64,000 bases of DNA from Actinomadura mexicana (lineage in GTDB: Bacteria; Actinomycetota; Actinomycetes; Streptosporangiales; Streptosporangiaceae). This document shows positions 45,548 to 53,958 of the stretch, in pieces (position 1 is the stretch's first letter; each line of letters begins with the position of its first letter). The translations under genes were made by a program, and so were the position numbers. The notes beneath the pieces were generated by a model that had not been told where the DNA came from, ran no database searches, and was given only the letters and a program-made list of their open reading frames with translations. The stretch lies in assembly GCF_900188105.1 (NCBI RefSeq), contig NZ_FZNP01000002.1, forward strand, positions 835,177 through 899,176. The letters are read 5' to 3'.

Positions 45548-45802
45548 TCAGAGAACCAGAACGCCCTCGCCGAAGCGGTCGCCTACGGCGAGGGCGTTGG
45601 TCACGGCGGAGGGCCGTGGGTGCGGCACCGCTGTCAGCCCGCGCCAAGCAGCGCCGATCGCCTCGGCCAGGCCGGCGTTGGCGCCGGAGACGACCAGTTG
45701 GACGCTGGTCAGGCCGCGTTCGACCAGCCCACACAGGAATGCCGGCCGACCGGCGCCGTCTTCGGCCGAGGTGACCTCGATGCCGAGGATCTCGCGGAAC
45801 TG
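45548..45802 (-). pseudogene. IS256-family transposase remnant
   Basis: On the minus strand the run QFREILGIEVTSAEDGAG, then AFLCGLVERGLTSVQLVVSG, then AGLAEAIGAAWRGL matches the central part of IS256-type transposases (EILGxxVTSAEDGAxWLAFLRxLVxRGLxGVQLVxSDAHAGL). The metal Asp of VVSDAH is changed to Gly. A TGA immediately precedes the run and no terminal repeats are visible. Confidence 0.65.
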
Positions 45803-45806
45803 TCAA

Positions 45807-47150
45807 TCAGCGGTCGAAGTCGAAGAAGGGGTCACCCTGCGGAACGGCTCGTGGTTGCGGGAGGGGTTCCTGTCGTGCGGATGGAAATGGCGGCTCTTCG
45901 CGTACTCGAAAGGTGTCCTGGTCGATGGGGTCTGATACCCGGCGGACGGCCTCGGCCAACTCGGCGTTCGGCCATCTCGTCGTGGAGTCCCAGGTGCACT
46001 GCGCGAATTTCAAGAGTACGTAGCTCGGGTCAATCGATCCGGAAACGTAGTGGAGGCGGGCGCCGGTGAAATCCGTCCCGGTGAGGTCGGCGCCGGTGAA
46101 GACGGCTCCCACCAGGTGGGCGCCGGTGAACTTGGTCCGCACGAGCCTGGCGCCATTGAAGCATGAGGCGCCGACCTCGGGGGCGCCGCCGAGGTAGGCG
46201 CCGGTCAGGTCGGCATCGGTCAGGTCGGCGCCGATGAAATCGCCGACGATGCCGAAGTCGGCATGGCGTAGATCCGCGCCGATGAGTTTGGCGCCGGTGA
46301 ACCGGGCTCCCGCGGTCGGGATCGGTTCGGCCGAGGAGAGATCGGCATGGCGCAGATCGGCTCCGCTGAGGTCGGCGCCGGTGAGGTCGGTGCCCTCGGG
46401 GAACCGGACGCCCCGCAGGTCGGCCCCCTGCATGTCCTTGCCGACGAGCCGGGCGATGGTCTCGGCGCTGCTGTCATCGATCAGTTCCGCCAGGTTCTCC
46501 GGTAAGCCGGACGGCCGACTGGCCCCTGTCCGCTCGCCGGTGATGGCGTCTTCGGGGACGACCCTTCCGTGCAGCGCGTACAGGTGGAAACCGTCGCGGT
46601 AGCGTAATGCCGGACCTGTGCGACAGTGCAGCACCAAGGGGTCTTCCCCGGGCCTTGGCGCGGTGGCGAGACGGATCTGGGCGGGACGCTCGCACACCAG
46701 GCAGATCCTCTCGAAGGGCCACCAGCCGCCGCAGGACTCGATGAGTTCTTTCCACAGCGCCAGCCGGTGATGCCAGACCTCCCGGCGTCGTTTACGGGAC
46801 AACCATCCGCCCCTCTTGCCCCGACGACCGCTGAGCAGGGTCAGCAGGAACTCACCCGGTTCCGGCACACCGTGGGCGGCCGCGATCGCCTGGGGCTCCG
46901 GCGTGCCGAACTCACTCCAGTTCCAATCGGGATCCCCCCGGGGTGAGTCGATCCACACCAGCTGAGGCTGCGGCGCGCCGACCAGTTCGTACAACCCGCG
47001 GATCGCCGCCTCGGCGGCAGGCCGGTCGGCCGGCTCAGTGGCTTGCCGTCCCGCCCAATCAGGCAGGCGAGCGGCCAGTCGTGTGATTTCCAGTCCGGCG
47101 ATGTCCGGGCTGAGATAGATCTCGGTGTTGAACGGGCGAGGTAACGCCAT
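45807..47150 (-). CDS. Pentapeptide-repeat protein with DUF6745-like N-terminus
   Basis: 447 residues. Residues about 1-205 have the pattern of DUF6745 (AAIRGLYELVGAPQPQLVWI, RICLVCERPAQIRL, LHCRTGPALRYRDGFHLYAL). Residues about 235-375 contain some 20 pentapeptide repeats A(D/N)LxG (GADLSGADLRHADLSSA, GADLTDADLTGAYLGG, GAVFTGADLTGTDFTGA) that should fold as a right-handed quadrilateral beta helix. A disordered Pro-rich tail follows. Pentapeptide helices mimic DNA or act as binding scaffolds, but the partner here is unknown. Confidence 0.88.
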   Translation of the reverse strand: MALPRPFNTEIYLSPDIAGLEITRLAARLPDWAGRQATEPADRPAAEAAIRGLYELVGAPQPQLVWIDSPRGDPDWNWSEFGTPEPQAIAAAHGVPEPGEFLLTLLSGRRGKRGGWLSRKRRREVWHHRLALWKELIESCGGWWPFERICLVCERPAQIRLATAPRPGEDPLVLHCRTGPALRYRDGFHLYALHGRVVPEDAITGERTGASRPSGLPENLAELIDDSSAETIARLVGKDMQGADLRGVRFPEGTDLTGADLSGADLRHADLSSAEPIPTAGARFTGAKLIGADLRHADFGIVGDFIGADLTDADLTGAYLGGAPEVGASCFNGARLVRTKFTGAHLVGAVFTGADLTGTDFTGARLHYVSGSIDPSYVLLKFAQCTWDSTTRWPNAELAEAVRRVSDPIDQDTFRVREEPPFPSARQEPLPQPRAVPQGDPFFDFDR

Positions 47151-47234
47151 ACTCGGTCCTTATCACGGGACGCGTCACGCATCCAGGTCCCGACCCAATG
47201 CGGCCTTCAGCCAGTCCGGCACTCCTTGCGGCAC

Positions 47235-47544
47235 CGCGGTGGCTGTGGCCGTCCCCGCCGACCGCAGCCGAGATCATCCGACGCCGCCAACGTGATCTCA
47301 TTCGCGACCCGCCCCTACCGGCGCGGCCAACACGCAGGGTGACCAAGCCCGTGGCGGCCAGCCCCGCATCGTTCGGCAAGAACAGTCCGCCGACATCCCG
47401 TGCACACCCGGCCAGGAAAAACGGACATCTGGAATGCGACAGGGACTTCGCTCAAGATCGCAAGCTTGGACGAAGTCCCTGGTCAGAGGAGCGGAGGTTC
47501 GGGGACCTGGACCCCGGATGGGCTTGCACCCAAACCGCATTAGC
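47235..47544 (+). repeat. Integration-site repeat, copy 1 (integrase 3' end + hairpin + tRNA-Ser half)
   Basis: About 310 bp resembling 51020-51340 in order and sequence: the tail of a tyrosine-integrase gene, a conserved ggccaggaaaaacggacatctgg spacer, a long hairpin, and the 3' half of tRNA-Ser. The integrase part is more decayed here than in copy 2. Confidence 0.75.
47440..47481. terminator. Long hairpin in integration-site repeat copy 1
   Basis: Perfect 11-bp outer stem cagggacttcg / cgaagtccctg enclosing an inner aag-ctt pairing. Identical outer stem at 51236-51277. Confidence 0.65.
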
Positions 47545-47546
47545 GC
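47491..47546 (-). pseudogene. tRNA-Ser(GCT) 3' half, decayed (att-like site 1)
   Basis: Read on the minus strand it starts at the anticodon (gctaatgcgg), continues through the long variable arm (gggtgcaagccc) and the T arm. The T loop is damaged (ggggtccaggtcccc), and the acceptor end is aacctccgc. The 34-bp core 47511-47544 is identical to the copy at 51 kb and begins exactly at the anticodon base 34. Confidence 0.65.
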
Positions 47547-47609
47547 TCCTGGAGACGCCATCCGGGACGCGCGGGAATAGGCCGCCGTCATTTATCTGCT
47601 TCAGCTCAC

Positions 47610-48533
47610 GTGGCGAACATCCTGGATATCTCACGGGCAGACGACGTCGGCACCTCCTCCCCGGAACCGGCGTGGGAGATGTCGGGCATGGACCATGTCC
47701 AGCTGCCGGCGGGCGCGGTGCTCACCGAACCGCCGGTCCCGCTGTGGGCGCTGGTGCTGGAGGGCGAACTCACGCTTGAGGCGGCGTTCGAGGCGCGGTC
47801 GCTCGCCGAGGGGGACGCCGTCCTCATCGACGCCCGCACCGCTCACCGGCTCACCGCGTCGGAGCGGCACGAGGAGTCCGCCTTGGTCGTAGCGGACCTG
47901 CGCATGGCCGTCCCGGTCCGTCGGCTGCCCAGCCCGCTGGTGGTCCGCGGCTTCGGCACCCGGCACGGCGGCGTCATGGCGCTCGTCACGCAGTGCCCGC
48001 TCGAACGTGCGTGCCGATCGACCCTGTTCGCCGCCAGCTACGGCAACCTGATCGGCGCGGCGATGACCACCTCTTGGCAGGAGGACGAGGGCGGCGACGC
48101 CGGACCTCCCGACGAGGCCGTCACCGCGGTGGTGGCCGCCGTGACCGCCCGCCCGGCCGAGCCGTGGACCGTCGAGGGGATGGCCCGCCTGGTCCACCTG
48201 TCGCGTTCCGCCCTGGGCGAGCGGTTCCGCCGCGCACTCGGCCGCGGACCCGCGGAGGTGCTCCGGGAGATCCGGATGCGGGAGGCGCGCCGGCTGCTCG
48301 CGGACCCCTCGCGTCCGGTGGAGTACATCGCGTCCGCCGTCGGGTACGGCTCCACCGCCGCCTTCAGCCGGGCGTTCTCGTCCCACCACGGCGTCGCGCC
48401 GCAGGCCTGGCGGGAACCGTCACCCGCGCGGGACGCGCAGCGCGGCGAAAAGCAGCCCGGCCGCCGCGGCGAACCCCGTGCCGAGCAGGAAGGCCGCCTG
48501 CACGCCGCGGGCGTCCAGGAGCGCGCCTCCTGA
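47610..48533 (+). CDS. AraC-family regulator with cupin-type N-terminus
   Basis: 307 residues from a GTG. The N-terminal ~180 residues match the Cupin_6 ligand domain (HVQLPAGAVLTEPPVPLWAL, TLFAASYGNLIGAAMTTSW-like block). The C-terminal double helix-turn-helix has MARLVHLSRSALGERFRRAL and EYIASAVGYGSTAAFSRAFS. It faces the MFS gene tail to tail, and the last ~38 codons (114 bp) are antisense to that gene's end. It probably regulates the MFS transporter, a common pairing. Confidence 0.88.
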   Translation: MANILDISRADDVGTSSPEPAWEMSGMDHVQLPAGAVLTEPPVPLWALVLEGELTLEAAFEARSLAEGDAVLIDARTAHRLTASERHEESALVVADLRMAVPVRRLPSPLVVRGFGTRHGGVMALVTQCPLERACRSTLFAASYGNLIGAAMTTSWQEDEGGDAGPPDEAVTAVVAAVTARPAEPWTVEGMARLVHLSRSALGERFRRALGRGPAEVLREIRMREARRLLADPSRPVEYIASAVGYGSTAAFSRAFSSHHGVAPQAWREPSPARDAQRGEKQPGRRGEPRAEQEGRLHAAGVQERAS

Positions 48534-49628
48534 CGCAGACCCCAGCGTGATCGCCACCTGGAACGCGGTGACCTGCAACGACAGGGCCGACTCGGCGCGT
48601 TCGGGCTCGACGCGGGTCACCCACAGCTGGGTGGCGACCGGGACCATGTTGAAGGCCAGGCCCCACACGACGACCCCCGCGGCCAGCACCGGCAGGGATG
48701 GCGCGGTCGCGGTGACCAGCAGGCCGCCGGCCAGCAGAAGCGGGGCCGCGGCGACCACAGCGCGCAGCCGTCCCGCGAACCGCCCGGCGCCGAGGTTGCC
48801 CGCCAACCCGCCCACGCCCCAGGCCAGCAGCAGCCATACCGTGGCGCCCGCGTCGATGTCCTCGATCGCGACCCGGATGTAGGGGTAGGCGGCGAAGTTG
48901 CCGAACGCGACCAGGACCACGCCCAGCACCCCGGCCATCAGCCACCGGTTGGCGAGCGCCGCCCGCAGCATCGCCATTCCGGCGGCCGGGTGCGGGGGGA
49001 CCGGCGGCAACGTCAGGGCCACGGCCAGGGCAGCGGCGATGCCGAGGGCCGCCGCGACGCCGAACACCAACCGCCAGCCGACCGCGTCGCCGAGCAGGGA
49101 CGCCAACGGGACGCCGCCGATCGTCGCGAGGGTGACGCCCAGCGCGATGGACGTTGAGACCACGCTGTCGCGTCCCGGCACGGCGCGGGTTCCGGCGCCG
49201 AACGCGAACGACCAGTACCCGGCGATGGCGACGCCGAGGACGAGCCGGCCGAGGAGTAGGACGGCGAAACCGGGGGCGACCGCCACCGCCAGGTTCGAGA
49301 CGGCCGCCGCGACCAGCAACCCGATCAGGACCGTGCGCCGGTCGGTCCGCGGCAGCAGCACCGCGATGCTGGGGGCGGTGATCGCGCCCGCGACCGCGGT
49401 CGCCGCGACCGCCAGTCCGGCGGTGCCCTCGCTGACCCCGAGGTCGCCGGCCATCGCGGGCAGCACGCTCGCCGGCAGGAACTCGCTGGCGACGAGCACC
49501 GCGATCCCGGCGGCGAGCGCGACGATCGGTGACCAGTTCGTCGAGCCGCCGGACCGTGCCGGGGCCTCGGGCTGCGGAGTGCCGGTGGACGGCAGCGAGG
49601 GCTGAGGCGTTGACATGCCTTCCAGCAT
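48420..49628 (-). CDS. MFS drug/sugar exporter (12 TM, DHA1-like)
   Basis: 402 residues from the ATG at 49628, selected for ggaggag 4 bp upstream; an ATG at 49616 is possible. Twelve hydrophobic helices. Motif A-like loop PRTDRRTVLIGLL between TM2 and TM3, and motif C-like GVTLATIGGVPLASLLGDA in TM5. The sequence resembles DHA1-type multidrug or arabinose-efflux permeases (AraJ). It is convergent with, and overlaps, the AraC-type regulator. Confidence 0.88.
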   Translation of the reverse strand: MLEGMSTPQPSLPSTGTPQPEAPARSGGSTNWSPIVALAAGIAVLVASEFLPASVLPAMAGDLGVSEGTAGLAVAATAVAGAITAPSIAVLLPRTDRRTVLIGLLVAAAVSNLAVAVAPGFAVLLLGRLVLGVAIAGYWSFAFGAGTRAVPGRDSVVSTSIALGVTLATIGGVPLASLLGDAVGWRLVFGVAAALGIAAALAVALTLPPVPPHPAAGMAMLRAALANRWLMAGVLGVVLVAFGNFAAYPYIRVAIEDIDAGATVWLLLAWGVGGLAGNLGAGRFAGRLRAVVAAAPLLLAGGLLVTATAPSLPVLAAGVVVWGLAFNMVPVATQLWVTRVEPERAESALSLQVTAFQVAITLGSASGGALLDARGVQAAFLLGTGFAAAAGLLFAALRVPRG

Positions 49629-49949
49629 CGCCTCCTCCGCGCCGCCGCAGTTGATCGCGTGACGCGCACAGTTGACCGTCTGACCGGTCTGCGACCGGCC
49701 AGGCTCTCGGTGGAGTCGGGGTCCCCGCGGGGGTGGATGACGATGGTGCGGTCGTGCCCCGCGGTTGCTAAGGACCGCATTTCGCGAGGTGCAAGAGCTC
49801 GAACGGTCACGCCGCATGTGTGTGGGAGGTCGTTGCGACCAAGAGAGCGGAGCTGCTAAAGGCACGCGACCAGTACCCACGGAACGTGTGTAGTCACATC
49901 CAGAAGATCAACAACTTGACGCACGTGGCCGGCGCGAGCACCTCGAAAT
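49629..49949. other. Gene-free stretch
   Basis: About 320 bp upstream of the MFS gene. It should contain that gene's promoter, but no regulatory dyad stands out. Confidence 0.45.
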
Positions 49950-50457
49950 GAACGCCGCGGCCATCGTCTTCTCGGTTTCCTCGACCAACTCGATGTCTTC
50001 GGATCTTTTGGCGCGACGTCGGGCGGAGCAAGCGAGATGGTGGCGGCAGCAACGATCGACAAGGCGGCAAAGAATCTGGTAGCCGTCACGGATCGCCGCA
50101 TCATCATGGCAAGGACCGGCGGCTTTCCCTAAGCAAGGCCAGATCGATCAGGGTATCCCGATTGACCAAGTGCGATACGTCCGAGCGGTCACACAGGACG
50201 GAAGCGGGCGCTCGGCGGTCCACATCATCACGCCCGATGAGAACATCCCGTTGATCTTCCAGGCTGAGGTCGAGAACACTCAAGTGGACGCACTCGCCGC
50301 CGTGCTCGCCGAGCCAATGACGATCCCCGACGCGGAACGCGACGAGCTTCAACAGCGCCGCTACTCCGCCCTCGAGGCTGGCGAGCAGGGCGAGAGCACC
50401 GGAACGAGATCTATCGAACCGATTGACTCCGAGGCCGCGACCGGCGACGCCGAATAG
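49950..50457 (+). pseudogene. PH-like domain protein, frameshifted
   Basis: One frame gives ATIDKAAKNLVAVTDRRIIM and then ARTGGFP with a TAA. The frame +1 continues as PKQGQIDQGIPIDQVRYVRA, then HIITPDENIPLIFQAEVEN. Joined near 50125 these resemble bacterial PH-type domains (LVAVTDRRIIMAR followed by IPIDQV). The C-terminal 50 residues are acidic. The assignment rests on short motifs. Confidence 0.45.
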
Positions 50458-50852
50458 GGCTCGAGCCGGAGAAGCGGGTTGATGATACGGCCGCCCGTCG
50501 GCAGATCCGCGCGGGGACGCTGGTCGCCGAGGGGTCTGGTAATTGTTGGCCTACTGATGTCACCAGCCGCAGCGCATACCTCTACCCCGGGCGTGAGGTC
50601 GGGCACACTGATGCTTCCACCCTCTGTTACACGGACGCCTTGACCAGTGGCCGCTCCATGCCCGGACGACCGGCTGCCCACCACCACCGCCGTGAGCGCG
50701 ACGGCTTGCCGCTGACCGCGCATCCCTCCACGAGCCGCGCTCGGAGGTGTATCGAGCGGAGATCCTTGATGGGCGTCAGTCCATCCCGGGTCTGCGCGCG
50801 CCAGAAGTCCCAGCTGTTGTAGCTCTGCCTGCGCGTCACAGCGGCCGCCGCC
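50458..50852. other. Gene-free stretch
   Basis: About 395 bp before the integrase remnant. It probably held the missing part of the integrase gene, but no integrase core can be read in any frame. Confidence 0.45.
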
Positions 50853-51134
50853 GTGGACGGCGAGTTGTCAATCCTGCCACGACTCCGACACGGAGCCGCG
50901 ACGCTCGCCCTGCTCGGCAACGCCAACATGGAAGTGATCAGCGAGACGCTCGGCCACGCGCGCCATGCGTTCACCGCCGACACCTACACCTCGGTACTTC
51001 CAGAGGTGTCCCGGGCAGCGGCAGAGGCTGTAGCCGCGGTCGTCCCTCGCCGACCGCGGTCGAGACCATCCAACGCCATCAACGTGATCTCATTCGCGCG
51101 CCACCGCAACCGGCACGGCCAACACGCAGGATAA
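50853..51134 (+). pseudogene. Tyrosine-integrase C-terminal fragment
   Basis: 93 codons containing the second half of a phage-type integrase catalytic domain: LRHGAATLALLGNANMEVIS (the H-x-x-R motif as RLRHG), ETLGHARHAFTADTYTSVLP (GH motif and nucleophile Tyr in TYT), then an Ala/Arg-rich tail. The N-terminal core-binding domain and first catalytic Arg are missing. The gene reads toward the tRNA-Ser half, as integrases usually do beside their att site. Confidence 0.8.
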
Positions 51135-51340
51135 CCAAGCCCGGCGGGGCTACCTTGGTCAACGCTCGGGGCCGAAAGCACTCCGCCGACCTCCCGTCCA
51201 CACCAGGCCAGGAAAAACGGACATCTGGAACGCGACAGGGACTTCGCTCAAGATCGCAATCTTGGACGAAGTCCCTGGTCAAAGGAGCGGAGGATCGGGG
51301 ATTTGAACCCCGGATGGGCTTGCACCCAAACCGCATTAGC
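51020..51340 (+). repeat. Integration-site repeat, copy 2
   Basis: Partner of 47235-47544 and better preserved: integrase tail, spacer, hairpin and tRNA-Ser 3' half in the same order and orientation, 3.8 kb apart. Confidence 0.75.
51236..51277. terminator. Long hairpin after the integrase fragment
   Basis: Outer stem cagggacttcg / cgaagtccctg (11 bp) with inner stem aagat / atctt. It is likely the terminator between the integrase gene and the oppositely oriented tRNA end, or an arm of the recombination site. Confidence 0.7.
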
Positions 51341-51345
51341 AGTTC
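51287..51345 (-). pseudogene. tRNA-Ser(GCT) 3' half (att-like site 2)
   Basis: Minus strand: anticodon loop ctgctaa (anticodon GCT), variable arm gggtgcaagccc, perfect T arm cggggttcaaatccccg and acceptor strand atcctccgc. The 5' half (acceptor ggaggat, D arm, 5' anticodon stem) is absent: the sequence beyond 51345 cannot pair with tgcgg. So this is a displaced 3' half made by integration rather than a functional tRNA. Confidence 0.75.
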
Positions 51346-51741
51346 CATTTTTGGCGTGTTATGGGGTAATTCACGGTCCTTGTAAGTCCACACTTCCGCA
51401 GGTCAGTGGCTTGCATAGTTCCGCCTCATCTCCCGTGATCCATTACAGTTCGTGCACACCCTGTGCGCACCAACCGCCCGAAGCGCAGGTACAGGCCGTG
51501 CATACGCAGAGTGATCGAAAGGCTGTGCGCCACATTGGAACCCTCGTAGGGACGATGAGGCCATGCGGGGGTCCGTGAGTCAACTTGCGGACCCTTCCCG
51601 GTTGCTGCCGCGTAGGGGCGATGAGGACCCTGTTAAAGCTGCATGACTGTCGAGGAAAGAGGGCGCCGCTCAAGCCGGAATCCCGCGGGTCCAAGAGCGC
51701 CACAGCATAAGGTGATGGCTCTGCGCGGGAGGAGTGGGTTG
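51346..51741. other. Gene-free stretch
   Basis: About 395 bp between the att-like site and the acetyltransferase. It contains two similar blocks, cgtagggacgatgag (51547) and cgtaggggcgatgag (51612), but no gene. Confidence 0.45.
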
Positions 51742-52287
51742 ATGCTGTTGATGCTTCCGGCGGATTCCGCGCGGCACCGGGACGGGGTTCGCGCGATGGT
51801 GACCGCGAGAGTTGCCTGGCTGCGCAGGCGTGGGCTGAGCGCGCCGGAAGGGATCGCGGAGACGCTGGCCGGTCAGGTGGGTGAGCCGGAGTGGCCGGTG
51901 TGGGCGCTGGAGGCCGATGGGACGGTGGTGGGATGCACCACCGTGCTGAGTGAATGTCCGGCTTGGGCGTTCACCCAGCACGAGCGGCAGCAGCCGTCGG
52001 TGTTCCTCGCGTCGACCTGGACCCTTCCGTCAGCGAACCGGTTTGGGCATTCGATCGCACGATGGGCGTTGGACCACGCGGCCCGGACGGGCCGGTTGCA
52101 CGTGCGGCGCGGTGCGTTCCATACCGCGCTGGCCGACTACTACTGCCGGGTGCAGGGGTGGACGTTGCTGCGGGAGGTGGAGCGGCGAGGCCGCACCGGC
52201 TACATCATGTCCCGGCCCGCTGAGCGGCAGCCGGATCTGCCGGTGCGGACCGCGACCGCGCCGACCGCGACCGCTGCCGGGGGCTGA
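51742..52287 (+). CDS. GNAT-family N-acetyltransferase, probable lasso-peptide acetylase
   Basis: 181 residues from the ATG at 51742 with gggaggag about 8 bp upstream; the frame is open further upstream. GNAT fold: VWALEADGTVVGCTTV (strands 2-3), FLASTWTLPSANRFGHSIAR at the acetyl-CoA loop region (divergent from the usual Q-x-x-G-x-G), then AFHTALADYYCRVQGWTLLR. It converges on the cyclase gene and the last 83 bp of the two genes overlap. In albusnodin-type lasso clusters a GNAT acetylates a lysine of the peptide, so the precursor at 53959 is the expected substrate (inference from context). Confidence 0.8.
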   Translation: MLLMLPADSARHRDGVRAMVTARVAWLRRRGLSAPEGIAETLAGQVGEPEWPVWALEADGTVVGCTTVLSECPAWAFTQHERQQPSVFLASTWTLPSANRFGHSIARWALDHAARTGRLHVRRGAFHTALADYYCRVQGWTLLREVERRGRTGYIMSRPAERQPDLPVRTATAPTATAAGG

Positions 52288-53899
52288 GCGACCGCAGGCC
52301 CGCCTCCAGGATCAGCGGCCGGTACACCTCGTAGGTGCGCTGACCGGTGGCGGCGAAGCACCTGCAGGCGCGGCGCAGCTCGGCCTCGTCCAGGTACCCA
52401 TCGGCGACGAGTCGCGACCCGTCGTCGAGTAGTGATTCGAGCAGAGTCACGCCGTGGCGGCGCATCGCCAGGTCCAGGATGTGCTGGAAGTTCTCCGGGA
52501 GCGGTGGATGAACGACCTCTGGGGGGAAGCCGAGACGTGTGAGTCGCTCGCGGAACAGCCGCTTCTTCGCGCGCCAGTACGCGGGCAGGCTCTCGGTAAG
52601 ACGGACGATCTGCGGGGCGGCAAGGGGGTTGATCGGCCACAGTCCGCGCCGCATGTAGTGGGGGTACAGGGCGGCGTAGGCGTCCAGGATGGACCACAAG
52701 GTGGGGCCGACCGGTGCGGCGTTCTCGTAGCGGGCCTCCAGCAGACGGCGGCCCTGGTTGCCGAGGTAGACAGGCTCGTTGTGGTCGCCGATGCGAAGCG
52801 GCGGCTCTGGTCGGCGCCCACCGGTACGAGTGATCTCGTTGGTGCGGAGCTTCATCACTTCGTCGCCGCCCAGGCCGGTGAAAACGACACGGGCGCCAGC
52901 GGCGACGTAGCGGTCCAGGAGCAGATTGCGGGCTTCGGCGTACGGGCCTTCTTGGGGGTGGAACCGGTGCCCGCATGCGCGCGGGCCGTCGGGTGCGAAG
53001 GGCAGATGGTCGACCATCTGCAGTTGGTGGTCGCCGGCAAACCCGGCGCGTCGCAGCTGGGCGCGACGGCGGCTCTGTTGCTGGCCATAGGGGCCGGTGA
53101 GGAGCATCGCGCCGGTGGTGACACGGCCGGGGTGGAGCTGAGCGAGGGTGAGCGCGACGTTGGTGGAGTCCATGCCGCCTGACAGGTCGGCGACGGTGGT
53201 GTCGGGGGTGAACTCCCACTGCTCGATCACGTGGGCGAGCAGGTCCTCGAACGCGGCGACGGGATTGGCGTCCTGGTGCAGGCGGCGTGGCAGCGCGTGC
53301 AAGCCGGGCCCGGGGTAGTCGATGCGCAGGCGCCCGATGCCGCCGAGCCGGCGAGTGAAGGTGGCGGTGGCGCGTTCAGTGACGGTCTGCACGTCGGCGA
53401 GCAGGGTGTGGCACGAATAGATGGGGGTGTAGGTCAGGAACCGCACCACCTCGACAGGGTTGAGACGGTCGGTGGTGGCGTCGAGGAGATCCAGCAGGTC
53501 CCAGGAGCCGTGGAGCGCCCCGTCCGGGCTGGTGGTGAGGTGAACCGGTGCCAGGCCCCAGGCGCTGGCAGTCATCCGGACCGCTGCGGGATCGAGGTCG
53601 ATCAGGACGAAGCCCAGGGGCCAGGCGGTCGCCTGAGCGCGCAGTCGCGCATAGGCGCTGTCGTTGGGAGCGCAGTGGACCCGGCTGACCTGGGCGGTTC
53701 CGCGTCGCCGTTCGCGGTTGATGATGAAGCCGCGGCCGCCGGGCCCGAGGACCAGTTGATGTTCGAGCGCCGGGTGGGTAAACGGCTCGATCCAGCCCAG
53801 GCCTTGACCGGACTCGGAGTCATGTCGCCAACTCCCGTCGGCTGGGTGCCAGCGCAGCGCGGCTGGGTCGAGGGGGCGGTGGAGGCTGAGGCGAAACAT
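52205..53899 (-). CDS. Asparagine-synthetase-like macrolactam cyclase (lasso peptide, albusnodin type)
   Basis: 564 residues with aggaggg 8 bp before the ATG. The N-terminal ~200 residues have the glutaminase-like fold but begin MFRLS without Cys2, so they cannot use glutamine. The synthetase domain has the ATP-binding PP-loop VADLSGGMDSTNVAL and VFTGLGGDEVMKL. This combination marks lasso cyclases (C proteins), which adenylate an Asp/Glu side chain and close an isopeptide ring with the core N-terminus. It lies directly downstream of a 50-residue precursor. No leader-binding B1 or protease B2 gene is present. Confidence 0.85.
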   Translation of the reverse strand: MFRLSLHRPLDPAALRWHPADGSWRHDSESGQGLGWIEPFTHPALEHQLVLGPGGRGFIINRERRRGTAQVSRVHCAPNDSAYARLRAQATAWPLGFVLIDLDPAAVRMTASAWGLAPVHLTTSPDGALHGSWDLLDLLDATTDRLNPVEVVRFLTYTPIYSCHTLLADVQTVTERATATFTRRLGGIGRLRIDYPGPGLHALPRRLHQDANPVAAFEDLLAHVIEQWEFTPDTTVADLSGGMDSTNVALTLAQLHPGRVTTGAMLLTGPYGQQQSRRRAQLRRAGFAGDHQLQMVDHLPFAPDGPRACGHRFHPQEGPYAEARNLLLDRYVAAGARVVFTGLGGDEVMKLRTNEITRTGGRRPEPPLRIGDHNEPVYLGNQGRRLLEARYENAAPVGPTLWSILDAYAALYPHYMRRGLWPINPLAAPQIVRLTESLPAYWRAKKRLFRERLTRLGFPPEVVHPPLPENFQHILDLAMRRHGVTLLESLLDDGSRLVADGYLDEAELRRACRCFAATGQRTYEVYRPLILEAGLRSLSPRQRSRSARSRSAPADPAAAQRAGT

Positions 53900-53922
53900 G
53901 GACGGTGCCCTCCTACTGTGGC

Positions 53923-53952
53923 GCGGGGACGGGCCGCAGAGCCCGTCCCCGC
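53923..53952 (-). terminator. Attenuator hairpin between precursor and cyclase genes
   Basis: Perfect 11-bp stem gcggggacggg / cccgtccccgc with an 8-nt loop, filling the 59-bp gap between the precursor stop and the cyclase start. In RiPP operons such partial terminators make precursor mRNA more abundant than enzyme mRNA. Confidence 0.75.
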
Positions 53953-53958
53953 GGTCGA

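Noticed and set aside
47440..51277. CRISPR-like reading of the repeated hairpins at 47.4 and 51.2 kb
   Set aside because: Only two copies 3.8 kb apart, embedded in integrase and tRNA relics, with no spacer array or cas genes.
51287..51345. Functional tRNA gene
   Set aside because: Acceptor 5' strand, D arm and 5' anticodon stem are missing; only the 3' half exists.
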